Source: Lysobacter sp. TY2-98 (GTDB lineage: Bacteria; Pseudomonadota; Gammaproteobacteria; Xanthomonadales; Xanthomonadaceae). From it: 64,000 nucleotides of DNA. The notes beneath the pieces are model-generated. The model did no database searches and was not told where the DNA came from. It saw only the letters and a program-made list of their open reading frames with translations. The position numbers and the translations under genes are program-made. The DNA is taken from positions 1,840,921-1,904,920 of the forward strand of contig NZ_CP031413.1 in NCBI RefSeq assembly GCF_003367355.1, written 5' to 3'. Numbering within the stretch: position 1 is the first letter of the stretch; every line of letters starts with the position of its first letter. Positions 1-8,519 of this stretch are shown piece by piece.

Positions 1-16
1 CCGGGCACACGCCCGG
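1..16. other. Hairpin at window edge
   Basis: Perfect 6-bp inverted repeat CCGGGC/GCCCGG with loop ACAC, lying just beyond the 3' end of the minus-strand pirin gene. No T-run follows on the minus strand within the window. It could be part of a terminator for the pirin gene or for a plus-strand gene ending before the window. Confidence 0.3.
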
Positions 17-28
17 CCGTTTCATGTT

Positions 29-856
29 TCAGAACCGGCCGGCCTGGTAATCCGCGAAGGCCTGCTCGAGTTCCGCGCGCGTGTTCATCACGAACGGCCC
101 GTAGCGCGCGACCGGCTCACGCAGCGGCCGACCGGCGACCAGCAGTACGCGCGCCGCATTCTTTGCCTCGAACGACACCACCTCACCGTCGAGCACGCCG
201 AGCTGCTTGACGCGCACGGTCTGGTCACCGACGTCGACATCGCCCTCATACGCGTAGACGAAACCCGCATGCCCCTCGGGCAGCGTGTACGACCACGACG
301 CCCCCGGCTCCAGCGCAATGTCGAGATATACCGGCGACGTCGCCGGCTGCACGATCGGGCCGACCGATCCGTCGACTTCGCCCGCGATCACCTTCACGAT
401 CACGCCCGCGGCCGGCTGCGCAACCGGAATGCGCTCGGGCGCGAATTCCTGGTACTTCGGCTCGCCCATCTTGTCGCGCGCCGGCAGGTTCACCCACAGC
501 TGGAAACCGCGCATGCGGCCTTCCTGCTGTTCGGGCATTTCCGAATGCACGAGCCCGCGACCGGCCGTCATCCACTGCACGCTGCCCGGCACCAGCACGC
601 CTTCGTTGCCGTGGTTGTCGCGATGACGCATGCGGCCATCGAGCATGTAGGTGACGGTTTCGAAGCCGCGATGCGGATGGTCGGGGAAACCCGCGAGGTA
701 GTCCTGCGGCCGGTCGGTGCCGAACTCGTCGAGCATCAGGAACGGATCGAGCGCATCGAGCTGTGGCGTCCCGATCACGCGCGTGAGCTTGACGCCGGCG
801 CCGTCGGAGGCCGGCATGCCGGTGGAAAGACGGGTGACACGGGCGGGACGGGACAT
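29..856 (-). CDS. Pirin family protein
   Basis: A 275-residue bicupin protein of the pirin family. Bacterial pirins bind a metal and several have quercetin 2,3-dioxygenase activity; the cellular substrate is usually unknown. The N-terminal cupin carries the pirin metal ligands: the HPHRGFETVTYML segment (His60 and His62) and GRGLVHSEMP (His104 and Glu106), plus a conserved LMLDEFG before them. The C-terminal cupin is present, so the length is normal. I chose the ATG at 856 because GGAG lies seven bases upstream; an in-frame ATG at 868 would add four residues. The gene stands alone, transcribed away from rlmKL across a short gap. Confidence 0.9.
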   Translation of the reverse strand: MSRPARVTRLSTGMPASDGAGVKLTRVIGTPQLDALDPFLMLDEFGTDRPQDYLAGFPDHPHRGFETVTYMLDGRMRHRDNHGNEGVLVPGSVQWMTAGRGLVHSEMPEQQEGRMRGFQLWVNLPARDKMGEPKYQEFAPERIPVAQPAAGVIVKVIAGEVDGSVGPIVQPATSPVYLDIALEPGASWSYTLPEGHAGFVYAYEGDVDVGDQTVRVKQLGVLDGEVVSFEAKNAARVLLVAGRPLREPVARYGPFVMNTRAELEQAFADYQAGRF

Positions 857-960
857 CGGAGACTCCATCGAATTGCGATGCGCAAAGAATGGCGACGTGG
901 CGGCCGAACCGAAGTGCGCACGGAGCGCACGTTTCGTTCCATCCGTGATGCCGGGCAGTG

Positions 961-3114
961 TCAGCCGCGTGCCGTGATTTTCCAGCAGCGATGGATGCGC
1001 GCATCGCGCTCGAAGTCCGGCGGAATGGTCGATTCGCTAATGTCTTCGACGTGCGCGAATTCGCCCACGGCCGCTTCATCCATCTTGAAGCGACGGAAAT
1101 TGTTCGAGAAGTACAGCACGCCGCCGGGCGCGAGACGCGCGACGGCCGCGCGCAGTAACCGGACGTGCGAGGCCTGCACGTCGAAGTCGCTGGCGCGCTT
1201 GGAGTTCGAGAACGTCGGCGGGTCGCAGAACACGAGGTCGTACTGGCCGGTGTCGCTTTCCAGCCATGCGATCGCATCGGCCTGCACCAGACGATGGCGC
1301 GAACCGCCGATGCCGCTTTCCTGCAGGTTGTCGGCGCACCACTGCAGGTAGGTCGCCGACAGATCGACCGTCGTCGTCGAGCGCGCGCCACCGAGCGCCG
1401 CGTGCACGGTCGCTGCACCGGTGTAGGCGAACAGGTTGAGAAAGCGCGCGTCGTTCGCCTCCGCGAACAGGCGCATGCGCATCGGCCGGTGGTCGAGGAA
1501 GAGGCCGGTGTCGAGATAGTCGAACAGGTTCACGCGCAGGTGCGCGCGACCTTCGCGCACGACGATGAATTCGCCGCGACGGTCGAAGTGCCCGTACTTG
1601 CTGCCGCCCTTGCCTCGCTCGCGCGTTTTCACCGCGACGTTGTCACGCGACACGCCGAACACCTCGCGCGCCGCGGCCAGCAGCTCATTGCGACGACGAC
1701 GCGTATCGGCTTCGGGAATCTCCGCCGGAGCGGCGTATTCCTGCACGTGCAGGAAGGTGCGCGGCTCGTGTTCGTCAGTGGTGTAGACGTCGATGGCCGC
1801 GGCGTATTCGGGCAGGTCGGCGTCGTAGGCGCGGAAGCACGTGATGCCTTCGCGCTCGCGCCAGGCCTTCAGACGCTTGAGGTTCTTGCGCAGACGATTC
1901 GCGACCATCTCCGCGCCGGGCGTCAACACAGCCGGCGTTTCGGTGTTCGCGGCCTCGCGCACCGGCCCGATCGGATCGACGGTGAGCAAAACCGTCTCGA
2001 TCGCGCCGTTGAACAGGCGGTAGGTCTTCTTCGCGCGCAGGCCAGTCGCGCGCGCCAGCGATTCGTCGCCGCAGAGCAGGCTCGCGCGCCATGTCGGCAG
2101 GCTGCGACGCAGCGCATCGCCGAGTGCGCGGTACAGCGCGGGATCGGCGGCGAGGCGCGCGTCGTACGGCGGATTGCAGGCGACGAGGCCGCTGCCGGCC
2201 GCGATGTCCCCAGGCAGCGCGAGATCGCGCACATCGCCCTGCTGCCAGTCGATCACATCGACCAGGCCCGCAGTGATCGCGTTGTCGCGCGCGGCGCGAA
2301 CCGCCAGCGGATCGAAGTCGCGGCCAAAGAACACCGTACGCAGCGCGGCACGACCTTCGGCTTCGCGACGGATCGCATCCACGCGGATATCGGCCCACCT
2401 CGTCGCGTCGAAACCCGGCCAGCGCGTCGGCGCGGCATCGCCATGGCGCATCAGGCCCGGCGCGACGTCCGCGGCCATCAGCGCGCCTTCGATCAGCAGC
2501 GTGCCGCTGCCACACATGGGATCGAGCAACGCCCCGCCGTCGCGATAGGCGTCCATCCAGCGACCCCGCATCAGCACCGCAGCCGCGAGGTTCTCCTTCA
2601 GCGGCGCATCGACCTGCTTGCGACGCCAGCCACGGCGGTGCATCGGTGCGCCCGACAGATCGATCGACAGGATCGCGCGGTTCTTGCGCACGACCAGATT
2701 GATGCGCACGTCCGGCACGTCGAGGTCGACGTCCGGACGCGAACCGGTCTGCGCGCGCATCGTGTCGACGACCGCGTCCTTCACGCGTTGCGCGGCGTAC
2801 TGCGCGTGCTTGAGCGCGGTACCGCCGACGTGCGCATCGACCGCGATCGTCGCGTGCGGCGGCACGTGCTGCGTCCAGTCCACCTTCGACGCGCCGGCGT
2901 AGAGCGCATGCTCGTCCGCGCAGTCGAATTCGGAAATCGGCCACAGGATGCGGCTGGCCAGGCGCGACCACATCACCGCGCGCTGCGCATCGGCGAGCGT
3001 GCCTTCGACGTTGGCGCCGGCGGTGGTCGCGGTCGCATGCGCGCAACCGAGCGCGATCAGCTCGTCGACGAGCAGGTATTCCAGGCCCTTGCCGCAGCTG
3101 GCGAAGAAGCGCAT
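961..3114 (-). CDS. rlmL: Bifunctional 23S rRNA methyltransferase RlmKL
   Basis: A 717-residue fusion that methylates 23S rRNA at G2445 (N2, N-terminal RlmL half) and G2069 (N7, C-terminal RlmK half), E. coli numbering, in the cytoplasm during 50S assembly. A THUMP-like RNA-binding region covers roughly residues 40-155. The RlmL half has the SAM-binding DPMCGSGT (198-205) and catalytic NPPY (314-317). The RlmK half has [11 protein letters not shown] (560-570) and [10 protein letters not shown] (631-640). Length matches the gammaproteobacterial fused enzyme. It starts three bases after the stop of the upstream alpha/beta hydrolase gene, so the two are probably cotranscribed. Confidence 0.96.
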   Translation of the reverse strand: MRFFASCGKGLEYLLVDELIALGCAHATATTAGANVEGTLADAQRAVMWSRLASRILWPISEFDCADEHALYAGASKVDWTQHVPPHATIAVDAHVGGTALKHAQYAAQRVKDAVVDTMRAQTGSRPDVDLDVPDVRINLVVRKNRAILSIDLSGAPMHRRGWRRKQVDAPLKENLAAAVLMRGRWMDAYRDGGALLDPMCGSGTLLIEGALMAADVAPGLMRHGDAAPTRWPGFDATRWADIRVDAIRREAEGRAALRTVFFGRDFDPLAVRAARDNAITAGLVDVIDWQQGDVRDLALPGDIAAGSGLVACNPPYDARLAADPALYRALGDALRRSLPTWRASLLCGDESLARATGLRAKKTYRLFNGAIETVLLTVDPIGPVREAANTETPAVLTPGAEMVANRLRKNLKRLKAWREREGITCFRAYDADLPEYAAAIDVYTTDEHEPRTFLHVQEYAAPAEIPEADTRRRRNELLAAAREVFGVSRDNVAVKTRERGKGGSKYGHFDRRGEFIVVREGRAHLRVNLFDYLDTGLFLDHRPMRMRLFAEANDARFLNLFAYTGAATVHAALGGARSTTTVDLSATYLQWCADNLQESGIGGSRHRLVQADAIAWLESDTGQYDLVFCDPPTFSNSKRASDFDVQASHVRLLRAAVARLAPGGVLYFSNNFRRFKMDEAAVGEFAHVEDISESTIPPDFERDARIHRCWKITARG

Positions 3115-3117
3115 CAG

Positions 3118-3642
3118 TCAGAGTCCTTCGAGCAGCGCGGAGAACGCACGCGCACTCAGTTCGACGTGGTTCGACAGCCGATGTGCGTCGTCGACCATGA
3201 GCAGCGTGGCGCAGCGCGCCTTCGCCCAGCCGACGACGTCATCCGCCGGGATCAGCTCGTCACCCCAGCCGTGGACGATCGACGTCGGCACGTTGGCCGC
3301 CTGCAGCGGATGTGCGGCATCCAGCGCGACCGGCGGCGCCATCAGGAACAGTGCGCTGACGTCGAACTCGAGCGAGACGCGGCCGCTGATCCACGCGCCG
3401 AGGCTCGAGCCGGCGAGCACCACCGGACCACGCGCTGCCGCGGCACGCACGCGCTCGCGCAGGCGTTCGAGGCGCGCGGCGACATCGCCGAGCGGGCTGA
3501 CGTCGCGCATCGCGTCGAGGTCGGTGTAGTCGGGGCGCTCGTGGCTGAAACCGAGGCGCTCGGCGACGTCGGCGAGCGCGGTCACCTTGGTGGCGTCCGG
3601 GCCGCTTTCGAAACCGTGGGAAAGGATGCAGTGGCCGCGCAT
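3118..3642 (-). CDS. YqiA-like alpha/beta hydrolase
   Basis: A 174-residue small serine hydrolase resembling the YqiA/UPF0227 esterases. An oxyanion strand ends in LSHGFESGP near the N-terminus; the nucleophile is the serine of GSSLGAW (about residue 100), with an aspartate in the WGDELIP segment and a histidine in DAHRLSNH completing a plausible triad. There is no signal peptide, so it should be cytoplasmic. The substrate is not known; short acyl esters are the family's usual assay substrates. It is the first gene of a probable pair with rlmKL. Confidence 0.8.
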   Translation of the reverse strand: MRGHCILSHGFESGPDATKVTALADVAERLGFSHERPDYTDLDAMRDVSPLGDVAARLERLRERVRAAAARGPVVLAGSSLGAWISGRVSLEFDVSALFLMAPPVALDAAHPLQAANVPTSIVHGWGDELIPADDVVGWAKARCATLLMVDDAHRLSNHVELSARAFSALLEGL

Positions 3643-3727
3643 GGCGCTCGGAAGGCAGGGAAGACGGCCATTGTCGCCGGTCCGCGCGTCTGGCGCGTCG
3701 CGGGCGGCCGTCGTCGCCCCGTCACGC

Positions 3728-3733
3728 TACGAT
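3728..3733 (+). promoter_or_regulatory. Possible -10 box, leaderless amidase promoter
   Basis: TACGAT ends six bases before the ATG of the amidase gene, so transcription would begin at or next to the start codon. No good -35 is visible. The same -10/ATG geometry recurs at five other genes in the window. Confidence 0.4.
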
Positions 3734-3739
3734 CGCCGC

Positions 3740-4324
3740 ATGCTGCCCGACCTGCCGCCCCTGCCCATCGACGTCGATCCCCTGCCCTACGAGGCGCGCC
3801 TGGAGGCGCGGCCGCTGTCGCAGGTCGACCTCGTCGTCATCCACTGCACGGAAGTGCCGACGCTCGCCGAGTCGCGGGCGTTCGGCGAGAAGGTGCTGTA
3901 CGAAGGCAGCGGCACCGGCAACAGCGGGCACTTCTACATCGACCGCGACGGCTCGCTGCACCAGTACGTCGCCATCGAGCGCGTCGCCAACCACACGCGG
4001 GGCTACAACCCGCGGTCGATCGGCATCGAACTCGTCAACACCGGCCGCTATCCGCGCTGGCTGGACGCCGACCATCAGGCGATGGACGAGCCCTATACGC
4101 CCGCGCAGATCGACACGCTGGTTGCGTTGCTGAAGCGGCTCGCGGCGGACCACCCTGCACTGCGCTTCATCGCCGGCCACGAGGACCTGGACACCACGGT
4201 CGTCGCGGCCAGCGACGACCCGACCCGCCAGGTTCGCCGCAAGCGCGACCCCGGCCCGCTGTTTCCGTGGCCGCACGTGCTGACCAACGTCCGGTTGCAG
4301 CGCCTGAACGCGCCCGCGCCCTGA
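3740..4324 (+). CDS. N-acetylmuramoyl-L-alanine amidase (amidase_2)
   Basis: A 194-residue zinc amidase of the PGRP/amidase_2 fold that cleaves the amide bond between N-acetylmuramic acid and the peptide stem. Zinc ligands are visible as His35 (VIHCTE), His147 (GHEDLD) and Asp170 (RKRDPGPLFPW). The GHFYIDRDG and SIGIELVN segments are typical. The protein has neither a signal peptide nor a lipobox from this start, like cytoplasmic AmpD, which recycles anhydro-muropeptides; an AmpD role is therefore plausible but unproven. The ATG at 3740 is preferred over upstream in-frame codons because a -10-like TACGAT sits just before it and the reading frame before it overlaps the divergent esterase gene. 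Confidence 0.85.
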   Translation: MLPDLPPLPIDVDPLPYEARLEARPLSQVDLVVIHCTEVPTLAESRAFGEKVLYEGSGTGNSGHFYIDRDGSLHQYVAIERVANHTRGYNPRSIGIELVNTGRYPRWLDADHQAMDEPYTPAQIDTLVALLKRLAADHPALRFIAGHEDLDTTVVAASDDPTRQVRRKRDPGPLFPWPHVLTNVRLQRLNAPAP

Positions 4325-4342
4325 ACCGGGCGGACGGGGACC

Positions 4343-4362
4343 GGCCGCTATAATTCGCGGCC
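4343..4362 (+). promoter_or_regulatory. TATAAT -10 box inside an inverted repeat
   Basis: A consensus TATAAT (4349-4354) lies between GGCCGC and GCGGCC, a perfect 6-bp inverted repeat. Initiation about seven bases on would leave a leader of roughly 20 nt before the tesB start. No convincing -35 is seen. A protein bound to the repeat would cover the -10. Confidence 0.5.
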
Positions 4363-4382
4363 ATTCCGCAGGAAATCCGCGC

Positions 4383-5282
4383 ATGACCTCCCCGGTTTCC
4401 GAGCTGGTCGACCTGCTCGCGGTCGAACGGCTCGAAGACAACGTGTTCCGCGGCCAGAGCCGCGACATCGGCACCAAGTACGTCTTCGGCGGCCAGGTGC
4501 TCGGCCAAGCGCTGTCAGCGGCGCAGAACACGATGGATTCGGCCAAGGACGAGCGCGGGGCGCATTCGCTGCACGCCTACTTCCTGCGTGCCGGCGACAT
4601 CGAAGCGCCGATCCTGTACATGGTCGACCGCACGCGCGACGGTGGCAGCTTCTCGGTGCGTCGCGTGACGGCGATCCAGCACGGCCAGCCGATCCTGTTC
4701 CTGGCCGCGTCGTTCCAGCACCAGGAAGAAGGCAACGAACACCAGCTGTCGATGCCCGAAGTGCCGAAGCCCGAGGACGTCGAACACGATCACACCGTGC
4801 CGCCGGAAGTGCTGGCCAAGCTGCCGACCAAGGTGCAGCGCTGGCTGTCCCGCCAGGGACCGTTCGAGTTCCGCCACGTCTATCCGCGCGACGAACTGCG
4901 TCCGCCCAAGCGTCCGCCTTACCAGCAGGTCTGGTTCCGCCTGAGCGAGAAGGTCGGCGACGATCCGGAACTGCATCGCGCGCTGCTGACGTATGCGTCC
5001 GACTTCCATCTGCTCGGCACGGCAACCTTTCCGCACGGCATCAGCTACTACCAGCCGAACGTGCAGATGGCCTCGCTCGATCACGCGCTGTGGTTCCACC
5101 GCCCGTTCCGCGCGGACGACTGGCTGCTCTACACGATCGACAGCCCCAGCGCGCAAGGCGCACGCGGCCTGGCCCGCGGCATGATCTACGACCGTGAGGG
5201 CCGCCTGGTCGCCAGTACCGCACAGGAAGGCATGATCCGCGTGCTGCCCGAAAGCGCCGGCCGCGCGCCGCAGGTGGGCTGA
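4383..5282 (+). CDS. tesB: Acyl-CoA thioesterase II
   Basis: A 299-residue double-hotdog thioesterase that hydrolyses medium- and long-chain acyl-CoA to free fatty acid and CoA in the cytoplasm. Length is close to E. coli TesB (286). The catalytic network is visible as Asp207 in YASDF, Ser231 in SLDHALWFH (a threonine in E. coli) and Gln281 in ASTAQEG. FGGQVLGQAL and HSLHAYFLRAGD are typical N-terminal family blocks. The stop codon shares one base with the start of the following DUF2007-like gene, which indicates translational coupling. Confidence 0.95.
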   Translation: MTSPVSELVDLLAVERLEDNVFRGQSRDIGTKYVFGGQVLGQALSAAQNTMDSAKDERGAHSLHAYFLRAGDIEAPILYMVDRTRDGGSFSVRRVTAIQHGQPILFLAASFQHQEEGNEHQLSMPEVPKPEDVEHDHTVPPEVLAKLPTKVQRWLSRQGPFEFRHVYPRDELRPPKRPPYQQVWFRLSEKVGDDPELHRALLTYASDFHLLGTATFPHGISYYQPNVQMASLDHALWFHRPFRADDWLLYTIDSPSAQGARGLARGMIYDREGRLVASTAQEGMIRVLPESAGRAPQVG

Positions 5283-6106
5283 TGCGCCAGGTCTTTTCCA
5301 GTGCACGGCTCGAGAACGTCGAGCGCGTCGCCGAGATGCTGCGCGAAGCCGGCATCGAAGTTCGCATCACCGACGGCCGCTCGTACAAGGGTGGCCGTCG
5401 TTCGACCGTCAGCTATCGGGACAAGGGTGAAGCGTCCCGCCCGGCGGTATGGGTCGTGCATTCGAGCGACGGCAGCCGTGCGCGTGAAATCCTGCGCGAC
5501 GCCGGCCTGCTCGATTCGACGCGTCCCTCCGACGCCAAGCTGAGCTTCCGCTCCGAATTTGGCGACGAAACCACGCGCACACCGGCGCAGCGCCGCGCGA
5601 CCAAGGTCAAGGTCGCACTGCTGTTCGGCATCGTCATCGTGGTGGTGATGGCGTTCTTCCGCGCCGGCCGCACACCCGCACCACCGCAGCTCGCATCGGG
5701 CCCGTTCGACGGGCACGTCGCCGCAACACTGCTGCCGGTCGCACAGGCGGTGCTGCAGAAGGAGCTGCCTGATATCGATACGCCGGTCGCGTGTCTCGCC
5801 GTCGATCATGCCGACGCACCGCGCGAAGTGCGCGACGTGCTGCGCCCGCAGCCGGGCCTGACGCTGGTGCCGGCGTCGCACTGCGAGCGCATCGCCGACG
5901 AGGACACGGGCTCGGTACATCCGCCGTCGAAGAAGAAGGCGACGATGGTCGACGTCGATCATTTCCGCCCGACCGCCCCCGACGTCGGCACGATCGAATA
6001 CAGCGCCTATCACCACCGCATGTGGGCGAAGTACAAGACGCTCGAGGTCAAGCGCGTGAACGGGGTCTGGCAGGTGACGAAGACACTGAAGGTCGTTGCG
6101 CCGTAA
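5282..6106 (+). CDS. DUF2007-like membrane protein
   Basis: 274 residues of uncertain function. Residues 1-77 (MRQVFSSAR, then ...AGIEVRITDG... and PAVWVVHSSDGSRAREIL) resemble the small ferredoxin-like DUF2007 domain, a putative signal-transducing fold. A linker follows, then one transmembrane helix at about 108-126, and a C-terminal region of about 145 residues with no family I recognise. By the positive-inside rule the N-terminal domain would be cytoplasmic and the C-terminal part periplasmic. Related proteins in xanthomonads are labelled pathogenicity-like, without a demonstrated role. It overlaps tesB by one base. Confidence 0.7.
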   Translation: MRQVFSSARLENVERVAEMLREAGIEVRITDGRSYKGGRRSTVSYRDKGEASRPAVWVVHSSDGSRAREILRDAGLLDSTRPSDAKLSFRSEFGDETTRTPAQRRATKVKVALLFGIVIVVVMAFFRAGRTPAPPQLASGPFDGHVAATLLPVAQAVLQKELPDIDTPVACLAVDHADAPREVRDVLRPQPGLTLVPASHCERIADEDTGSVHPPSKKKATMVDVDHFRPTAPDVGTIEYSAYHHRMWAKYKTLEVKRVNGVWQVTKTLKVVAP

Positions 6107-6203
6107 GCGGGTCGTTCGCACGGCGCGGCAAAGCAGGCGGCGTTGCAGCGTCCGCCTGTGGACGCACATTGCGCCGCGCGCCGGCGTCGTCACGACCGGC
6201 GGC

Positions 6204-6632
6204 TCACAGCATTACGCGAAAGTGGAAGCAGTTCACGCCTAGCCCTTCGCGGAAGTAGAACCGGTGCGCGCTTTCGCGCTGCACACCGGAATCGAGATGC
6301 AGCTGCGTGCAACCACTGCGCCGTGCTTCCGCCTTCAGCCAGTCCAGCAATGCCCGGCCGTGGCCTCGCGAGCGGACGCGTCCGTCGGTGCTGAGGTCAT
6401 CGACGTAGAGAATCGGCCCGCCGGTGTAGAGCATTTCGAAGATGCGGAAGCCGGCCACCGCACGGACGTCGCCGTCTTCGACCAGTGCGACCTGACGATA
6501 TCCGGCATCCATCATGCGGCGCACGGTGGTCACGTAATCGGCTTCGGCGACGCTCGGGCGCAGCTGCCGCATGACGTCGCGCGTCGCGAGAATCTCGGCA
6601 TCGGTTGTGGCTTCGGTGATCGTCACGGTCAT
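6204..6632 (-). CDS. GNAT family N-acetyltransferase
   Basis: A 142-residue single-domain GNAT acetyltransferase that would transfer acetyl from acetyl-CoA to an amine of an unknown substrate. The acetyl-CoA loop is the RSRGHGRALLDW segment (R-x-x-G-x-G/A), preceded by the ILYVDDLSTD strand and followed by CTQLHLDSGVQRESAHRFYFREGL, the usual C-terminal GNAT block. The ATG at 6632 gives a compact domain starting with MTVTITEAT; a GTG/ATG further upstream would add 16 residues with no family match. It points toward the plus-strand gene ending at 6106. Confidence 0.85.
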   Translation of the reverse strand: MTVTITEATTDAEILATRDVMRQLRPSVAEADYVTTVRRMMDAGYRQVALVEDGDVRAVAGFRIFEMLYTGGPILYVDDLSTDGRVRSRGHGRALLDWLKAEARRSGCTQLHLDSGVQRESAHRFYFREGLGVNCFHFRVML

Positions 6633-6796
6633 ACCCGTCGCGTCGCGTTGTTCGCCCGCGACCGACGATAGGTCGTCCACGCAGCTTCACTCGCTGCCCG
6701 AACGGGCAATCGGATGAGCGGTGGACGACATGCGCGTTGTCGCCTCGAAAACGTCGCGAGATCGCCTGCGAGCGCAGCACGCGCAGCGTGCCCGAC

Positions 6797-6829
6797 AAAA
6801 AAATGGCCCGCGTCGGAGAACGCGGGCCA
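6797..6829 (-). terminator. Rho-independent terminator of the EF-hand gene
   Basis: Perfect 10-bp stem TGGCCCGCGT/ACGCGGGCCA with a six-base loop, followed on the minus strand by seven T residues (plus-strand A7 at 6797-6803). It lies about 20 bases beyond the stop of the EF-hand gene. Confidence 0.9.
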
Positions 6830-6849
6830 GGTCATGCAACTTGGGGAAA

Positions 6850-7650
6850 TCAGGAGCGGCCGGTGCCGCCGGAGCCGACGCCGTTGTCGCGCTGCGGATG
6901 CATGCGCTTGAACGCGGCGCGCATTTCCTCGCGGTCGACGAAGCCGTCCCTATTCGTGTCGACGTCGTTGAACTTCGCGGCGAACGGCGAGTTGGCGGCT
7001 TCCGCGCGGCTGAGGCGACCGTCCTTGTCGGCGTCAAGCTTGGCGAGGCCGCCGCGGCCTTCGTGCTGCGGGCGCTCGGAGGCGTCGATGCGGCCGTCGC
7101 GGTTCTTGTCGAGCTGGTCGAACTTCTGCGCGAACTGCGGGATCTTCGCGGCTTCGGTGCGATCGATCGCGCCGTCGCCGTTCGCATCGAGCTTGGCGAA
7201 ACCGCCGCCGTGGCGCATGCCATCGCGGCCGCCCCACTGCGGGCGCTCCGACGCGTCGATGCGGCCGTCCTTGTTCTTGTCGAGCTGGTCGAACTTCGCC
7301 GCGAACTGCGGGATCTTCGCCGCCTCGGCGCGATCGATGGCACCGTCGTTATTGGCGTCGAGCTTCTTCCAGCCGCCTTCGTGGCCGCCGCGCATGCCGT
7401 CGTGGTGCGGACGCTCGCCGGCGTCGATGCGGCCGTCCTTGTTCTTGTCGAGCTCGTCGAATTTCTGCGCCAGGCGCGGATTCTTCGCCGCTTCGGTACG
7501 GTCGATCACGCCGTCGCCGTTGGCGTCGAGCCGGGCGTGCGGGCGCGCGCCGGTCGGAGCGGCGGTGGTGGTCGCCGGCGGGGCCGCGAACGCCGCGCCG
7601 GCGGCGAGCACCGAGGCCACGGCAAGGGCGAGGATCTGGGAATGCTTCAC
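6850..7650 (-). CDS. Secreted protein with eight EF-hand loops
   Basis: A 266-residue calcium-binding protein. A Sec signal peptide is followed by AFAAPP (cleavage about residue 22). Eight canonical 12-residue EF loops of the DxNxDGxIDxxE type begin at about residues 42, 68, 98, 124, 155, 181, 206 and 231, arranged as four pairs with a period near 56 residues; the seventh has Ser at the usual Asp/hydrophobic end ([12 protein letters not shown]). Linkers are rich in His and Gly. The repeats are also strong at the DNA level, so copy number could vary. Role is unknown; a periplasmic calcium buffer or sensor is plausible. It is monocistronic with a strong terminator. Confidence 0.9.
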   Translation of the reverse strand: MKHSQILALAVASVLAAGAAFAAPPATTTAAPTGARPHARLDANGDGVIDRTEAAKNPRLAQKFDELDKNKDGRIDAGERPHHDGMRGGHEGGWKKLDANNDGAIDRAEAAKIPQFAAKFDQLDKNKDGRIDASERPQWGGRDGMRHGGGFAKLDANGDGAIDRTEAAKIPQFAQKFDQLDKNRDGRIDASERPQHEGRGGLAKLDADKDGRLSRAEAANSPFAAKFNDVDTNRDGFVDREEMRAAFKRMHPQRDNGVGSGGTGRS

Positions 7651-7762
7651 GTGCGTACTCCGGGATGCAGGCGTTGCCGCCGATGCAAGGGAAACGTCCG
7701 GACCGTTCGGCGGTTGACGTCGCCCCGTCCGCGTTCAGCCGCGGGCCAGCCGCAACGGGCGG

Positions 7763-7768
7763 TATGCT
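7763..7768 (+). promoter_or_regulatory. Possible -10 box, leaderless bpt promoter
   Basis: TATGCT ends seven bases before the bpt ATG, so the transcript would start at or very near the initiation codon. No -35 at standard spacing. Confidence 0.4.
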
Positions 7769-7775
7769 CCGGGCC

Positions 7776-8519
7776 ATGGGCAACACCCCGTCGCGCGAAG
7801 GCGAAGACCTCCGCCTGTTCCACACGGGCCTGCACGAGTGCGGCTACTGGCCGGGCCGGCAGGCGCGCGACCTCGTGCTCGATCCGCGCGACCCGCGCCT
7901 GCCCGAGTGGTACGCGCTGGCGTTGGGCTGGGGATTCCGCCGCTCCGGCGACATCGTCTACCGCCCGCACTGCGCCGCCTGCCGCGCCTGCACGCCGGTG
8001 CGCATCCCAGTCGCGGGCTTCCGGCCGAACCGCACGCAGCGCAAGAACCTGCGTCGCAACAGCGACCTCGTCATGCGCATCTGCCCGGCCGAGCGCACGG
8101 ACGAACACCTCGATCTCTACCGACGTTACCTGTCGACGCGCCACGCTGGCGGCGGCATGGACGGCCACGGCGCGCCGGAGTTCGACCAGTTCCTCGTCGG
8201 GCGCTGGAGCCGCACGCGCTTCCTCGAATTCCGCACCGCGACCGCCGACCACAGGTTGCTCGCCGTCGCCGTCACCGACATGACGCCCGAAGCGCTGTCA
8301 GCCGTGTACACGTTCTACGACCCCGACCACGCCGATCGCAGTCTCGGCACCTACGCCGTGCTTCGCCAGCTGCAATGGGCGATCGACGAAGGCCGCGACC
8401 ACCTCTATCTCGGCTACTGGATCGCCGGTCATCCGAAGATGGATTACAAGCAGCGATTCCGACCGCTCGAAGCCTTCGACGGCCGCCAGTGGCTGGCCTT
8501 TCCCGACGAGACCCCATGA
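7776..8519 (+). CDS. bpt: Aspartate/glutamate leucyltransferase (Bpt)
   Basis: A 247-residue aminoacyl-tRNA-protein transferase that adds Leu from Leu-tRNA to proteins with N-terminal Asp or Glu, making them ClpS/ClpAP substrates in the bacterial N-end rule. The N-terminal ATE block shows CxxCxxC-type cysteines in [15 protein letters not shown], followed by FRPNRTQRK. The C-terminal GNAT-like domain shows [23 protein letters not shown] and [22 protein letters not shown]. Length is as expected. The stop overlaps the start of the next gene (ATGA). No clpS is present in this window. Confidence 0.93.
   Translation: MGNTPSREGEDLRLFHTGLHECGYWPGRQARDLVLDPRDPRLPEWYALALGWGFRRSGDIVYRPHCAACRACTPVRIPVAGFRPNRTQRKNLRRNSDLVMRICPAERTDEHLDLYRRYLSTRHAGGGMDGHGAPEFDQFLVGRWSRTRFLEFRTATADHRLLAVAVTDMTPEALSAVYTFYDPDHADRSLGTYAVLRQLQWAIDEGRDHLYLGYWIAGHPKMDYKQRFRPLEAFDGRQWLAFPDETP

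Noticed and set aside
1165..4353. Very long plus-strand open frame of about 1060 codons
   Set aside because: Antisense to rlmKL and the esterase gene, Arg/Ala/His-rich composition and no family features; typical GC-rich shadow frame. The amidase that overlaps its end is in another frame.
7060..7500. Repeated sequence as a CRISPR array
   Set aside because: Repeats are in frame and encode EF-hand loops; lengths and spacers do not fit CRISPR.
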